A DNA stretch of 64,000 bases from Prorocentrum cordatum (GCA_963575745.1 CAUYUJ010004769.1:460412-524411), one strand, 5' to 3'; counted from the stretch's first letter, positions 9,306 to 19,048 are shown. Translations and numbers: made by a program. Notes: generated from the sequence alone by a model not told the origin.

Positions 9306-9425
9306 GGCACACTGGCTGCACGGCAGGTGGCAGCTCCCAAAAGAGCCCACCTCCTGACGTCCTCGGGCGCGGCGGAGCCGACCCCTCCCCCATAGCGAGC
9401 CACATCCCTTCCGTGACGTCCCCCT
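9304..9425 (-). CDS. Candidate minus-strand exon between two C elements; product unknown
   Basis: 122 bp. After two leading bases, 40 open codons read GDVTEGMWLAMGEGSAPPRP and, after six more residues, GLFWELPPAVQPVCQ. The upstream boundary is the end of C4 (CCCTTCAG|AG). The downstream boundary is CCAG|GAGGGAAAG, the start of C3, which would be a GA donor of the kind used in dinoflagellates. The residue mix is normal for a protein and unlike the flanking repeat translations. No domain recognised. The exact fit of a short open frame between two copies of one element family is the main support. Confidence 0.35.
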
Positions 9426-9590
9426 CTGAAGGGACCCTGGGACACACAAATAAATACACACAAATGAACAGAGTCCCCATATTTACTCATGTTTTCGGGG
9501 TGTTTGTCTTCCCCCCCACTTCCCATATTTTCCCATATTTTCCTGGGAGTCGGCGATTAATTGTGTCTGCGTGTTTTTCCCCCTCCTGAC
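9426..9590 (+). mobile_element. Family C element, copy C4
   Basis: CTGAAGGGACCCTGGGACAC ... AAATAAATACACACAAATGA ... CCCCCCACTTCCCATATTTT ... GAGTCGGCGATTAATTGTG ... TTTTTCCCCCTCCTGAC. Best-preserved copy together with C6. Confidence 0.85.
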
Positions 9591-9861
9591 CCTCGCCTCG
9601 CAAGCTTCCCTCCGCGCGCACACAATTGTCTCGCGGGGCGAGGCGAGGGGGGCGTCACGGAAGGGGACGGCTTTCTAGGGGTCGGTGAGTGGCTACCTAC
9701 AAGACCACCCCCCAATCCAATCCGAAGACCCAAATCTCGGGTGGGGCGGAGGGGTACGGGTTCCAGACGTGCTCTGTTCCATGCTCCCCGCGGCCACCCC
9801 CGCTGAGAATGGAGGGCATATTGGGGCCTTCGAGTTGGGCTGGAGTGGTCTGGTTTAACGG

Positions 9862-10026
9862 GCGAAGAACGGCATAACATAAACTTTTTCGCTGTCGGGG
9901 GCGCCTGACCCTGGGCGGCTGGAAAGTTTATACCCTTACGGTGGCACCGTAGGGGTATACACTTTCCAGCCGCCCATGGACAGGCGCCCCCGACAGCGAA
10001 AAAGTTTATTTTATACCGTTCTTCGC
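9862..10026. repeat. Near-perfect 165-bp palindrome (arms about 82 nt)
   Basis: The left arm starts GCGAAGAACGGCATAACATA and the right arm is its inverse, ending TATACCGTTCTTCGC. The centre is ACGGTGGCACCGT with one unpaired base. About seven mismatches in 82. A related single arm is at 54628-54702. Either a foldback-type element or the source of a long hairpin RNA; no target duplication seen. Confidence 0.9.
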
Positions 10027-10616
10027 TCGCTGACTGGTGGGCGGTGGGTCACAGAAAAGGGCTGGTCTGCCAGGGGTCGGTGTAGGCCGCCACGGCGCCG
10101 TGCGGCACGCCCACTGCTCCAACACGGCCCTGGGCCCTCGACCGCCACCGAGAGGTCGCATCGGCGAACGGAGTGAATCGCATCGGCGGACGTCGGCCAC
10201 CGAGCCAGCAAATCTCAGGTCGGCAACATCGGCACGCTGGCAGGCCTCCGTGGAGACATCGGAGTCCAAGTCGGAGTCCGAAGCCGGATCGGATCGGAAG
10301 CGGAAAGCATCGAAGCCGAATCGAACCGCATCGAATCGGAGGACTCGGAACGAGCCCTGCACGGGGGTAGATTTCTGACCAATGTTTTGACAAGGATCGA
10401 ATCGATCCGCATCGATCCGTTGTGGTCCTGGGGCCCGGACCAGGGCGAAAACCTGGGTGTGAGCAAACTGCAACGCCCCGATCATAGGGTCGAACGTCAA
10501 GGAACCCGCGAGCACGCCCGAAGACCTCGACCCTGGACCGGCATCAGCCGACAACAACGTACCTCTCCTGGTGACCGTTTCGGCTTTCGTTGCGGGGGGG
10601 GAGGGGGGGGAGGGCG
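10027..10616. other. Unassigned; TCGAA/CATCGGA-rich stretch
   Basis: 10140-10420 is built of short CATCGGAGTCC/GCATCGAATCGG units related to the 12-nt minisatellites. Overlapping open frames on both strands come from this low complexity. No gene called. Confidence 0.45.
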
Positions 10617-10753
10617 AGAGGGTAACGGCGGCCGCGGCGTGCACTCGCTAAGATGCGTCCGCGCCACCGGCGCATCAATCGCCCGTGCGCACCACAGCAT
10701 GTACGAGGGGGGTTCGGCCCCCCCCCCCTAATACGATCATTAGCGCTAACCCG
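10617..10753 (+). repeat. Dispersed repeat T, copy 1
   Basis: GGTAACGGCGGCCGCGGCGT, then GCGCATC, GTGCGCACCACAGCATGTA and TACGATCATTAGCGCTA, in the same order as 16786-16930. The two copies differ by about 20%. Confidence 0.75.
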
Positions 10754-10786
10754 GGTGGTGGGGTGGGGGTTGGGGGTGGGCCTGGG

Positions 10787-11020
10787 CTTGGTGTGCCCTT
10801 GAAGCGACACGGCCGTTTTTTTACGATTTCGCTTTGCCGTTTTGGGCCAATTCCGACGCCGTTTTTGTTGCCCGTTCTGTCGCAGTTGTTTTTCCGGTTC
10901 CAGCTGCGGTTCCAATCCAAGAGCCGTTTTGTCGTTTTCGGTCGCCGTTTTTGTTGCCGCTTACATTATCAAGAGACATTTCGGTGAAAAAATGGCCCTG
11001 CCGCTTCCAGAGCCCACTGG
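10787..11020 (+). mobile_element. Family I element, copy I2, with 9-bp target duplication
   Basis: Ends GGTGTGCCCTTGAAGCGACA and GCCGCTTCCAGAGCCCAC, an imperfect inverted repeat followed by GGCCGTTTTTTT / AAAAAATGGCC. GGGCCTGGG is duplicated outside (10778-10786 and 11021-11029). The interior is rich in CCGTTTT and CCGGTTCC motifs, as in I1 at 23684-23931. Confidence 0.85.
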
Positions 11021-11294
11021 GGGCCTGGGTGACGAGCGTTACCCTGGGAAGGAACACAACAACGAAAAACGCTCACGTGGGGGAGCACTCTGACGCAGGG
11101 CGGTGCAGGCTCCCCAGGACGACCCGTGGCATCGGCATCGGTATTCCCCCCCCCTTCTGACGCCAACAGTGGACAGGCGCGTTCCACCACTCGCAAATCA
11201 ACTGCTCGCAAATTGCCTGGATTCGAGGCGGGGGATTTACGATGTACGGCATAAGGAGGAAGACTAGGGGAACACAAAGTGACATAAACATAAC

Positions 11295-11433
11295 AACTCC
11301 GAGGTCCGCGCGGATTTCTCGGATCGGCGCTGGACTCCCCTGGCGGCGCCTCCAGCGCCGCCCCTGGCGCGCTCCGCGCGCCAGGGAGGGGGGTCCAGCG
11401 CCGATCCGAGAAATCCGCGCGGACCTCCGAGTT
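11295..11433. repeat. Inverted repeat with arms of about 45 nt
   Basis: AACTCCGAGGTCCGCGCGGA at the left returns inverted as TCCGCGCGGACCTCCGAGTT at the right; the match goes on through TTTCTCGGATCGGCGCTGGA with almost no mismatches. A smaller GGCGCGCTCCGCGCGCC hairpin lies in the loop. Confidence 0.9.
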
Positions 11434-11509
11434 CTTCTGCTTTTGTCACTTCTTGTTCCCCTGAAGACCTGCTTTTTTGTTCGGCCGTTTGCGAGTAGGC
11501 AGTGTGCGA

Positions 11510-11765
11510 GTCGTGGACAACGCGCTCGGACGCCAACAGGCCCCCTCCCCGCACACGGCCTGCCGCGCCGTGCGCCACCCCAGCTGCTCGAAGACGGCCC
11601 CCTCGGCGCTCCCGGCGTCAGCCGCCGCGCGGAAGCCGCGCAGGCCGCGGGCGCGAGAGGCGCTCGCGCACCTCGCGCGCGCAGGTGCTCCGCAGCGGCG
11701 GGGCGCGGCGCGGCTTGCCGTCGCCGACTGACGGCGCCGACGCCGACGAGGACGACGGCTCTGTG
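11510..11765 (-). CDS. Candidate minus-strand exon; product unknown
   Basis: The minus-strand frame stays open through the whole GC-rich segment. It reads FRAAADAGSAEGAVFEQLGW and then RTARQAVCGEGACWR, a normal protein mix with GC-ended codons. A CACAG acceptor lies at its upstream edge (11763-11767). No clear donor was fixed at the lower end. A plus-strand frame (through 11731-11761) also looks plausible, so strand is uncertain. Confidence 0.27.
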
Positions 11766-11769
11766 AGGC

Positions 11770-12039
11770 GATGTCAGAATCGAGACAGAATCGGGCCGAC
11801 AGAGCCCATTTCTTATTCGCGGCCACGACGGGCGTCATGGGGGGAGGACGGGAGGGGGCATAACGTAGCCCCCACCCCAAGACTGTAGTGCCGGACGCAC
11901 TGCGGCAGTGCCAGGGACGCACTGAGGTGGGGAGCGTTACTTTGTATGGGGGGGAAAGGGGGGGTGGGAGAGTAGGGGGCATAACGAGCATTTTGGCCAA
12001 GACGGTATATCGACAACCTCATATAGATCGGAAATATCT
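11770..12039. other. No feature recognised
   Basis: Contains an imperfect repeat GGACGGGAGGGGGCATAACG / GAGTAGGGGGCATAACGAGC at 11847-11990. Otherwise nothing supported. Confidence 0.35.
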
Positions 12040-12115
12040 GAGAATCGGCGGGTTTGGAGGATGTATCGGGCGCCGCGGTCGTTTCGGAGCATTCCGGAAT
12101 CTCGATTCGAGGCCT
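12040..12115 (+). repeat. Dispersed repeat S, copy 1
   Basis: TCTGAGAATCGGCGGGTTTG, GGATGTATCGGGCGCCGCGG and CATTCCGGAAT. The order matches 32125-32245 and, inverted, 33072-33225. Confidence 0.6.
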
Positions 12116-12690
12116 GCCTGACTCTGAGATCCCGGCGTTACAATTTCTTATCCCCCGGTACCATCACGGATCGATGCGGCGGTCCGAGGTATTCCGCATG
12201 TGGATGGGGCCTAGGGCAATGTTTCGCGAAGATGTATTCTCTCGCAACGTCGAATATCATGGCCCAGAGAAGCAACCGCTGCTGCCGCTGCCGTCATGTG
12301 GCGCTTGAAGCCGTGGGAAGGCCAAGAAGACGCAGCCTAAGCAACTGCTCCTCAAAGGCTCCAGGACTCATAGGGCACCCCTGCTGCCCGCTCGGGCCGA
12401 GTCCTGCCCGGGGCGGCCCCCGAAGCAAGCGCCGCTGAGCCCCTGCTGCCTGGTATGAAACCTCTGCGGATCCATGTTCTATCCGCATATCCTTTGGTTC
12501 AGGGGATCTCCGCATATCATATAGACCCTCTTTTTACATGTGCGTTACGTCCCATACTTCGATTCCCTTCATACGTATCGCAACGATGCCTGGGAAACAT
12601 ATTATTTCTGCTCCCGAGCCCCAGAGCTCGGGAGCAGAAAGAGCCCTCATATCCAGATCTCGGTTAGAAGAACCCGAAGAGACCTCATAC
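12116..12690. other. Unassigned, moderately AT-rich
   Basis: A short inverted pair GGGCTCGGGAGCAG/CTGCTCCCGAGCCC occurs at 12609-12645. No frame is favoured over its alternatives. Confidence 0.4.
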
Positions 12691-12697
12691 TAAGCCA

Positions 12698-13420
12698 ATG
12701 GGAAATACGCAAGCAATGCAAGATCAATGTCAACAACGCTTCGACGATGTTGCGAATGAGCCGTTCACCGTGGCTACTTTCGACGCAATCCTCAAAGAAC
12801 ACCTGAACCCCTTATCAAGAAAGACATCGAGGCCATCAAACCCACAAAATACAACACCAACACCAACAACATCTTCGATAGGATGTTAAACCCTCGACGA
12901 GATCAAAGAGAGGATCAAAGCGCTCGAGACAGATCCCTGCCGATCAGCGTCCAGAAGAAAATCAGAGGCATCCATGGATACTGAGGCACGCTCGAAGTTA
13001 CAACATTGGGAATTACCAGGAATAATTGAAAAGTGTTGGGCCCCCCAAGGAAATTATACGATGCATACGACCCAACATGGAACTGATAAGCGTGATGCAA
13101 CAGGCTGGTTTGGATATTTGCATGGGCTCAGTATGTTCAACAACATCCGCGCGGCTCCACGACCAATTATCTTCGCTTGATGGCCTTCTCCCTAACTCTA
13201 GACAGAGGCACCGCAATGGCCATGATCAAAAACGCGAAACCGAACAATATTAGGACCACCGTTTGGGCAACGCCTGACCTGCATCATGTGGAACAATCTG
13301 CTCGGATCTTTCAAGTACATACTGAACGGTAGTAGGAACCTTGCATCACCAGAGTAAAAGATGCAGTTACCTATGGAGCGCACATGGGGAGGGCATCTGC
13401 AATTTTCATCACGATTGAAG
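12698..13420 (+). pseudogene. Frameshifted relic of a coding sequence, origin unknown
   Basis: Plus-strand pieces with normal protein composition follow one another in changing frames. An ATG start (12698) opens with MGNTQAMQDQCQQRFDDVAN and runs to about 12820. Next come a Lys/Asn-rich piece (about 12818-12885), a piece containing EIKERIKALETDP (about 12898-13000), a piece containing EIIRCIRPNMELISVMQQAG (about 13050-13185) and a last piece with ATPDLHHVEQSARI (about 13195-13332). At least four frame changes are needed. The segment is clearly less GC-rich and uses more AT-ended codons than its neighbours, which suggests a different origin (mobile element, virus-like or transferred DNA). No family was recognised and no restored protein is proposed. 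Introns are a less likely explanation, because the shifts lack splice-like borders. Confidence 0.38.
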
Positions 13421-13430
13421 AAGGGCTAAT

Positions 13431-13587
13431 ATTAGGTCGGGCCTGTCCCCCTACAGGGGAATTTTCGACGAAAATAAACATACTCCAATAATATTCCCAA
13501 ATGGCAAAGAAATATTGTAAAAAACGTCCCCATACTAATTTCGAACTATTTTTGAATATTCCTCATGTAGAGGGACAGGCCCGACTC
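13431..13587 (+). mobile_element. Family B element, copy B3, with 9-bp target duplication
   Basis: GGTCGGGCCTGTCCCCCTAC and GTAGAGGGACAGGCCCGACTC form the ends (outer bases approximate). AGGGCTAAT is repeated exactly outside (13422-13430 and 13588-13596). On the plus strand GT follows TTAG (13434) and AG is at 13588-13589. The insertion point lies in, or at the edge of, the minus-strand frame at 13597-14040. Confidence 0.92.
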
Positions 13588-13596
13588 AGGGCTAAT

Positions 13597-14040
13597 GGAG
13601 AAGTCATGGATAGAAGAAAAGAAAGAGGGTGATCGGGGGCCACATCGTCCCAGGCAGGTGAGGTTCCCATGGTGCCGAAGGTCCCTTTGAACACCTCGGC
13701 AGGTGCGGAGGCTCCACTCTGCCGGCACTTGCTGCGCCATACAGTCGGACTTGATCGGACAGGACACGCGAGAGGACACAAGACCCTTCCGGGGGCCACA
13801 TCGCCATAGGAGTGCAAGAAGGCACGTGTGGCGAGGCACAGGGCACAAGGGTACCCTTGAGCTGGCAGGGCCGACTGTATGAAGTTCCCGTACTCAGACA
13901 TGCGGTCGCGGCAGACCCACGTCTTGCCCGCTGCCGCCGCTCCGTGGGACATGAGCGCTGAGGACGTACGTAAGCTGGATTCGTGCCGCTGCGCCCCTTC
14001 CAAGAGCGCGGCACGTAGGTCACTTCTCAAGAACAAGACC
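13597..14040 (-). CDS. Candidate minus-strand coding segment; product unknown
   Basis: About 148 codons are open from near 14040 down to the target duplication of element B3. The translation is protein-like throughout: it contains the residues SHGAAAAGKTWVCRDRMSEY, a CALC pair of cysteines, then FLHSYGDVAPGRVLCPLACP. The frame continues upstream into the ATC/GAT microsatellite, so the true start or splice site is unknown; an AG before the segment may be the acceptor. The frame runs through the 9-bp duplicated target and into B3, ending soon after in the element's terminal repeat, as expected if B3 landed in a coding exon. The plus strand has only a 65-codon frame here. No domain is recognised. 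Confidence 0.4.
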
Positions 14041-14049
14041 TGGCAATGG

Positions 14050-14640
<591 letters not shown>

Positions 14641-14669
14641 GTAGATGCACACGTCCGAGCGATGCCAAG
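14641..14669 (+). mobile_element. Family A element, right end only (A3)
   Basis: GATGCACACGTCCGAGCGAT followed by GCCAAG is identical to the right end of complete copies. The left part of the element is absent and is replaced by the GGA/ATG tract. Confidence 0.75.
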
Positions 14670-14828
14670 ACCCCTCTCTGCGCGGCGCGGACGGCGGCGC
14701 TGCCAACGGCGCCTCCGCGCCAGCTCCCGCCGCACGGCCGGAGGCGCCGTCGGGGGCACCGCCAGCTGCAGCAGGTGCCCGAACACGCCGTCGGAGCCGC
14801 AGATCGCGAGCCCTCTTCCGGTGGGGGT
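14670..14828 (-). CDS. Possible minus-strand exon with a PP2C-like motif
   Basis: The minus strand reads GLAICGSDGVFGHLLQLAVP directly after an AG (GGAAG|AGG). The core SDGVF plus hydrophobic residues before it resembles the conserved [SC]DGVW/F block of PP2C protein phosphatases, where the Asp binds metal. Only about 20 codons support this. The rest of the frame is Arg-rich and doubtful, so a donor near 14766 is possible. It lies just beside the A3 end. Family assignment is a guess from one motif. Confidence 0.2.
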
Positions 14829-15353
14829 AAGCCCAGACCCCCTCGCGCAATGAAAAAAACACGTCGGGAGGTTTGTCGCTATTTTCGGCCTCTGGGGGCC
14901 CTCACCGGGCCTCGGGACCGTCAACCAACGACTCGGGACGAAAAACCGGTCCCGGGGAATGGGTCGGGACCCCTGAGGCGGTGCAGGCGGACCTACAGTG
15001 CGGGCGCGGTCGCAAGAAACCGTCGCAATCAACCCAACACTGAAAACGTGCGCGCGAGGTACACCTCAGGGGAACACCGGAGCACCCTGAACGCAGCAAT
15101 TTCTTTACGGCCGCGGGAAGTCACCGCGCAGCGCAAGGATCGAAGAAATCCAGAGTACCTTGGCGAAAAGCAATTGGTTTCTTGATGCGCGCCTCCACTG
15201 CAGGCCGAAAAAACATCCCTCAAGGACACCCCCCATATCGTTGCCCCTGGTCCATGGGCGCCTCGCCCCATTCACTGGGACCCGTTTGTTACCTGGAGGG
15301 AGTCGTTTTTGAGCGGCCAGCCCGGCGGGGAGCGGGGGCCAACGTTGCAGGTG
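14829..15353 (+). repeat. Dispersed repeat M, copy 1 (14991-15205) and flanks
   Basis: Shares GCAAGAAACC(C/G)T, ACCCAACNCTGAAAAC, GAGCACCCTGAACGCAGCA, GGCCGCGGGAAGTCACCGCG and TTCTTGATGCGCGCC with 18592-19045. 14880-14985 (GGGCCTCGGGACCGTCAACC) is related in inverse to 20640-20710. No frame kept. Confidence 0.65.
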
Positions 15354-15510
15354 GAGGAGAAGGAGGAGGAGGAGGAGGATGAGGAGGGGGAGCGGGAGGG
15401 GGAGGGAGGAGTGAGGAGGGAAGAGGGTGGAGGGAGGAGGAGGAGGGAGGTGCGAGAAGGGAGGAGGGAGGAGTGAGGAGAAGGAAAGAGGAGGAGGGAG
15501 GAGGGAGGAG
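15354..15510. repeat. (GGA)n / GGGAGGA tract
   Basis: Purine plus strand with GGGAGGAGGGAGGA units toward the right end. Confidence 0.9.
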
Positions 15511-16785
15511 GGAGGCGGACCCCTCAACGTAGGCACAGGTGGAAGCAGAAAGTAGCAAGGCGGATCAAATAGATTGGGTTTATGCCCGCCCCAATAATAC
15601 AATCGGACCTGGGCCTGAAGAACATCGCTCAAGAACACGAGACCATCCGCTGGCTTGAACGCACAGAGCATCCGAGGGTACCGTCCCCAGGGTGCACAAG
15701 AACGTCCAACAAACGCACGAAGATCATAAGGGCAGTCTCCCCAAACCGACCTCGATCTTGTACCTCGGTGGACTGTATCAACTCTCCTATTATTGTTCGT
15801 GTTGTGTTTGTTTTTGTTGCTGTTCGTTTTGCGCTACCTGTTTTCCTGTACCTCCCTGCCACAACGAAACACAAAGCACAGTCGAAGTCCAGCAAAACAG
15901 CGTTTAAGTCGAGCCCTGCTACTCGAGGCATCAAAACAGAAAAATCAATCCTCGATCCTCGCAATGGATCCTGGCGTCCCAAGGCGTCCCCGTCCGTTCC
16001 GGGCCCCCCAGGACCAGCACAGATCGGCTCGGCACGAAACATGTCGCGGAAAGACAGGCTCGAGGCTCTGGTCCTGATGTTTCGTGGTGTTGCAGCGTCT
16101 GTCGCCACGACGCATCTCAGGGCATCTGGGGGCTCCGCGATGTCCCTCGATGCCCCTGGATCCCAGACTTTCCTCCTGGTCCGATCAACGATCCTCCTCG
16201 TTCCTCGAACCCCGATCCTCCTCGATCTCTGACTCTTTCTCCACACCCTCCGAGAATCGGGAGGGGAAAGGCGTATCAATCACAAGCCTCACAGATCGTC
16301 TTTTGGGGTTCGACTCAAGAACAATATCAATCGCAAGTCGCCGTGGGGGCCCATCAGCGGGTCACTGCCGAAGAAAAATCAAGTCTTCAGACGAAAGCGA
16401 AAGGAATATCACGCTGATGGACTCCCAGCGGAGGCGTGAGGTTGATACTCGTCGAAGCTCGAGCTGTGAGGGCTCCGTGGCCCCCAAAAGTGCGAAAACG
16501 CCTGGCTCGGGGAAATAAAAACGCCGAGATCGCAACATTGTGTTATGCCTGGAGCAGTGCCCAGAATCGACTCAGGAGCGGCTCAGTCCAGACGGAGGAA
16601 GTCCAGACGAAGACCGAGCACTCCGCATGTACTCGCTCCGTGCTCCGTATGGATTCTTAGCACCGTACCACGAGAGCCTGGCACCGGACGGAGGAAGCCC
16701 AGACAGAGACCGAGTACTCCGTATGGACTCACTCGGTAGAGACCTTTTTGTCGTTCGTGGGCAAGGGGCGAGGGTCCGGGCGGGA
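15511..16785. other. Mostly single-copy stretch with long frames on both strands
   Basis: A plus-strand frame is open at 15582-16232 (216 codons) and a minus-strand frame of similar length at 16279-15629. They overlap and neither has a clear codon bias, so no gene is called. At 16575-16745 a unit containing CCGGACGGAGGAAGCCCAGA is repeated about 1.7 times with a period near 115 bp. Confidence 0.4.
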
Positions 16786-16930
16786 AGGTAACGGTAACGG
16801 CGGCCGCGGCGTGCACCCGTCAGGGTGCGTTTGCGCCTCTGGCGCATCGATCGCCTGTGTGCACCACGGCATGTAGTGGGGGTGTTGTCCAGGCCACCGC
16901 CTGCAGTACGATCGTTAGCGCTACCCAGGG
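16786..16930 (+). repeat. Dispersed repeat T, copy 2
   Basis: GGTAACGGTAACGGCGGCCG, TCTGGCGCATCGATCGCC, GTGCACCACGGCATGTA and TACGATCGTTAGCGCTA, matching 10617-10753. Confidence 0.75.
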
Positions 16931-16964
16931 GTTCGGCGCGAATGAATGGGGGGCGATAGTGGGG

Positions 16965-17130
16965 GGGGGGGGGAGAGAGGTGCCCTTTTGAGGGGCCCTG
17001 AAGGCTCCTTGTAGGGCCCCAGAGGGGCCCCTCGGGCGTCCTAAACTGCCTCTTTTCTGCAGCCCTCGCTGCCCCACCTCATTTTTGGTGGCGCGCGCAA
17101 AGGGGGTGCTGGGAGGGGGGAGGGCCTCTT
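16965..17130 (+). repeat. Dispersed repeat U, copy 2
   Basis: GAGAGGTGCCCTTTTGAGGG, then TTTTCTGCAGCCCTCGCTGC, as in 1595-1770. Confidence 0.65.
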
Positions 17131-17345
17131 AGAAGGAGGGGGGAGGGCTTCTTAGACGGAAGGGGGGAGGGCTTCTTAGAAGGAGGCTGGTTCTTAGAAG
17201 ATTATTTGGGTGCTGAGAGGGGGAGGGCTTCTTAGAAGCAGGGCTGCTTCTTCGAAGGCGCCGGCCTCACATCTACAGATAAAACGTCAGCGCCCTCTAA
17301 GAATAGCAGGGGTGCTTCTATAAGAAGCCCTCCCCCCTCCCCACA
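17105..17345. repeat. Minisatellite of GGGAGGGCTTCTTAGAAGG units with an inverted end
   Basis: The unit GGGGGAGGGCTTCTTAGA occurs four times (17110-17245). Its inverse TAAGAAGCCCTCCCCCC closes the block at 17318-17338, so the region can form a hairpin. Confidence 0.75.
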
Positions 17346-17481
17346 CCCCCTTCTGCGCGTGGCTGACAATCTATCGCCCCCAGAATACGCGGCCTCCGAG
17401 GGAGGGGGGCGGCCTGGCCCGGGCAGCGAGCGCTACCCTGGGGTGGGCAGAAGCGCCCACGCATGGACCTGGCCCCTCCAG

Positions 17482-17522
<41 letters not shown>

Positions 17523-18109
17523 TGCCGACGACGTATCGAGGAAGATCGGAAAGGGTCGGGGAGAGGTCGCCCGTGCCGGCGGTCGCCCGTCGCGGTGCCG
17601 TGGGCGGCACCGCGCAGGGCCCCCCCCCCCAGGGCCCCGCGACCGCGGGCGCCCCGGAGCTGCGGCGGCCTCGCCTGGCCGCCGCTGGGACGTCCACGAG
17701 GACCGGCCACACCGATGTCTGCAACGAAAGGGCGCTGAATACGAGAATCGGGAGCGGCCAGGAGGGGGGTGTCCAAGAGGCGGGGGTGCAAATCATGACC
17801 GGCGGCATGTGCGCGGCCCAGTGGGGGGGCAAGGGACGTAATAAAATAAGAAGAGGCGCCATGAAATCTGAGGAAATATCATGGCCCCCGCCATCATATC
17901 CACCCCCCCCTTGTCATCACCCCCCTCTTTTCCACCCCCGATAGCGAAACGAGGCCCGCAATAAAACAAACGTTTGAAAACGAAGCCGGTGCAAACACGA
18001 AACGAGCGACGGAACGGGGCGTGGTGGTCAACAGTGGAAATAAAAGAGGCGGGGCAACAACGAAGACTGAGCCAATACGAACGAGGGCCAGACACCAGGC
18101 TAAACAGCG
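17346..18109. other. GC-rich unassigned stretch with (GAC)n at 17483-17525
   Basis: 17390-17760 is GC-rich with open frames on both strands around the GAC microsatellite. No acceptor and donor pair could be fixed. 17830-18109 is more AT-rich without recognised features. Confidence 0.4.
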
Positions 18110-18226
18110 TTCTGGTCGGTCCTTGTTTTTCGGTATCGTGCGTGTTTTTTTTGCTCGGTGATCCTGTAGGATGCACCTCGATGGTCCTCGCCATGGAAAA
18201 CATGCACACGTCCGAGCGATGCCAAG
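18110..18226 (+). mobile_element. Family A element without its left terminal repeat (A4)
   Basis: Interior TCGGTATCGTGCGTG, CTCGATGGTCCTCGCCATGG and right end GCACACGTCCGAGCGATGCC. The left ATCGCTCGGACGT is missing or replaced. Confidence 0.75.
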
Positions 18227-18397
18227 TCACGCTGCGGACGCGGCCGATAGAAACCCTCGCAAAAAATTCCCAAGACCGTTCAGTATAAAAACCAATTACC
18301 GCGTCCGGGTGCTTTGTTCCCCAATCAATGCTTGCACTGAAGGGGTCGTAGAGGATACTGAAAGAATAAGCGAAAATTTCCTGCCGATTTTGATAGC

Positions 18398-18512
18398 CGA
18401 CTGGGTTCCATGGTTCCCGGTTCCGGTTTCCTGGGAACCTGGTTATTCGTTCCGGGCCGGCCCGGGTTCCCGGTCCCGGGTTCCCAGGTTCCCGGTCTCT
18501 GGTTCTGGGCCG
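18398..18512 (+). repeat. GGTTCCC minisatellite
   Basis: GGTTCCCGG, GGTTCCATGG and GGGTTCCCGGTCCC units of 7-12 nt, partly self-complementary (GGGAACC/GGTTCCC). Confidence 0.8.
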
Positions 18513-18591
18513 ACTTCGGAATCCCACGATCGAGCTCGCCATCGATCAAACCATCCACTGAGTTGGGTTCTCTCTGGTGCAGTTCTTCCCT

Positions 18592-19045
18592 TGAGTACAG
18601 CGCGGGCGCGGCCGCAAGAAACCCTTGCAAGACACCCAACCCTGAAAACCCGCGCGCGAGGTGCGCCTGCGTCGGGCGGCGCCGCGCGCGAGAGGCGGGC
18701 AAAGGGGGTGCCGAGGCCAGAGGCTCCTCGCGAGGCAGAGCGGGAGAAGAAGGAGGAGGAGGAGGAGGAGGAGTTGGATGATGAGGAGGAGGAGGAGGAG
18801 GAGGAGGAGGAGAAGGAGGAAGAGAGGAAGCCCAGAGCACCCTGAACGCAGCAGCTCCTTCAGCGGCCGCGGGAAGTCACCGCGCAGCGAGCGGAGCGAA
18901 GAAAAACCCATGACGAAAAGCAGATGCCCTCCTCCTCCTCCTCCTCCTCCTCCTCTCCTCCTCCTCCTCCTCCCCCCCTGGAACCGGCTGCCCTGACGAA
19001 AAGCACATGGGTTCTTGATGCGCGCCCCCCCCCCCTGCATTCTTT
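18592..19045 (+). repeat. Dispersed repeat M, copy 2, interrupted by GGA and CCT tracts
   Basis: M parts at 18592-18672, 18832-18925 and about 18995-19040 are the same pieces as 14991-15205 in the same order. They are separated by a GC-rich piece plus (GGA)n (18757-18835) and by (CCT)n (18928-18976). The two tracts are complementary and only about 95 bp apart, so they could pair. Confidence 0.7.
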
Positions 19046-19048
19046 GAG

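Noticed and set aside
15582-16279. Overlapping 216-codon frames on opposite strands
   Set aside because: Equal length on both strands, mixed composition and no codon bias; neither can be supported as a gene.
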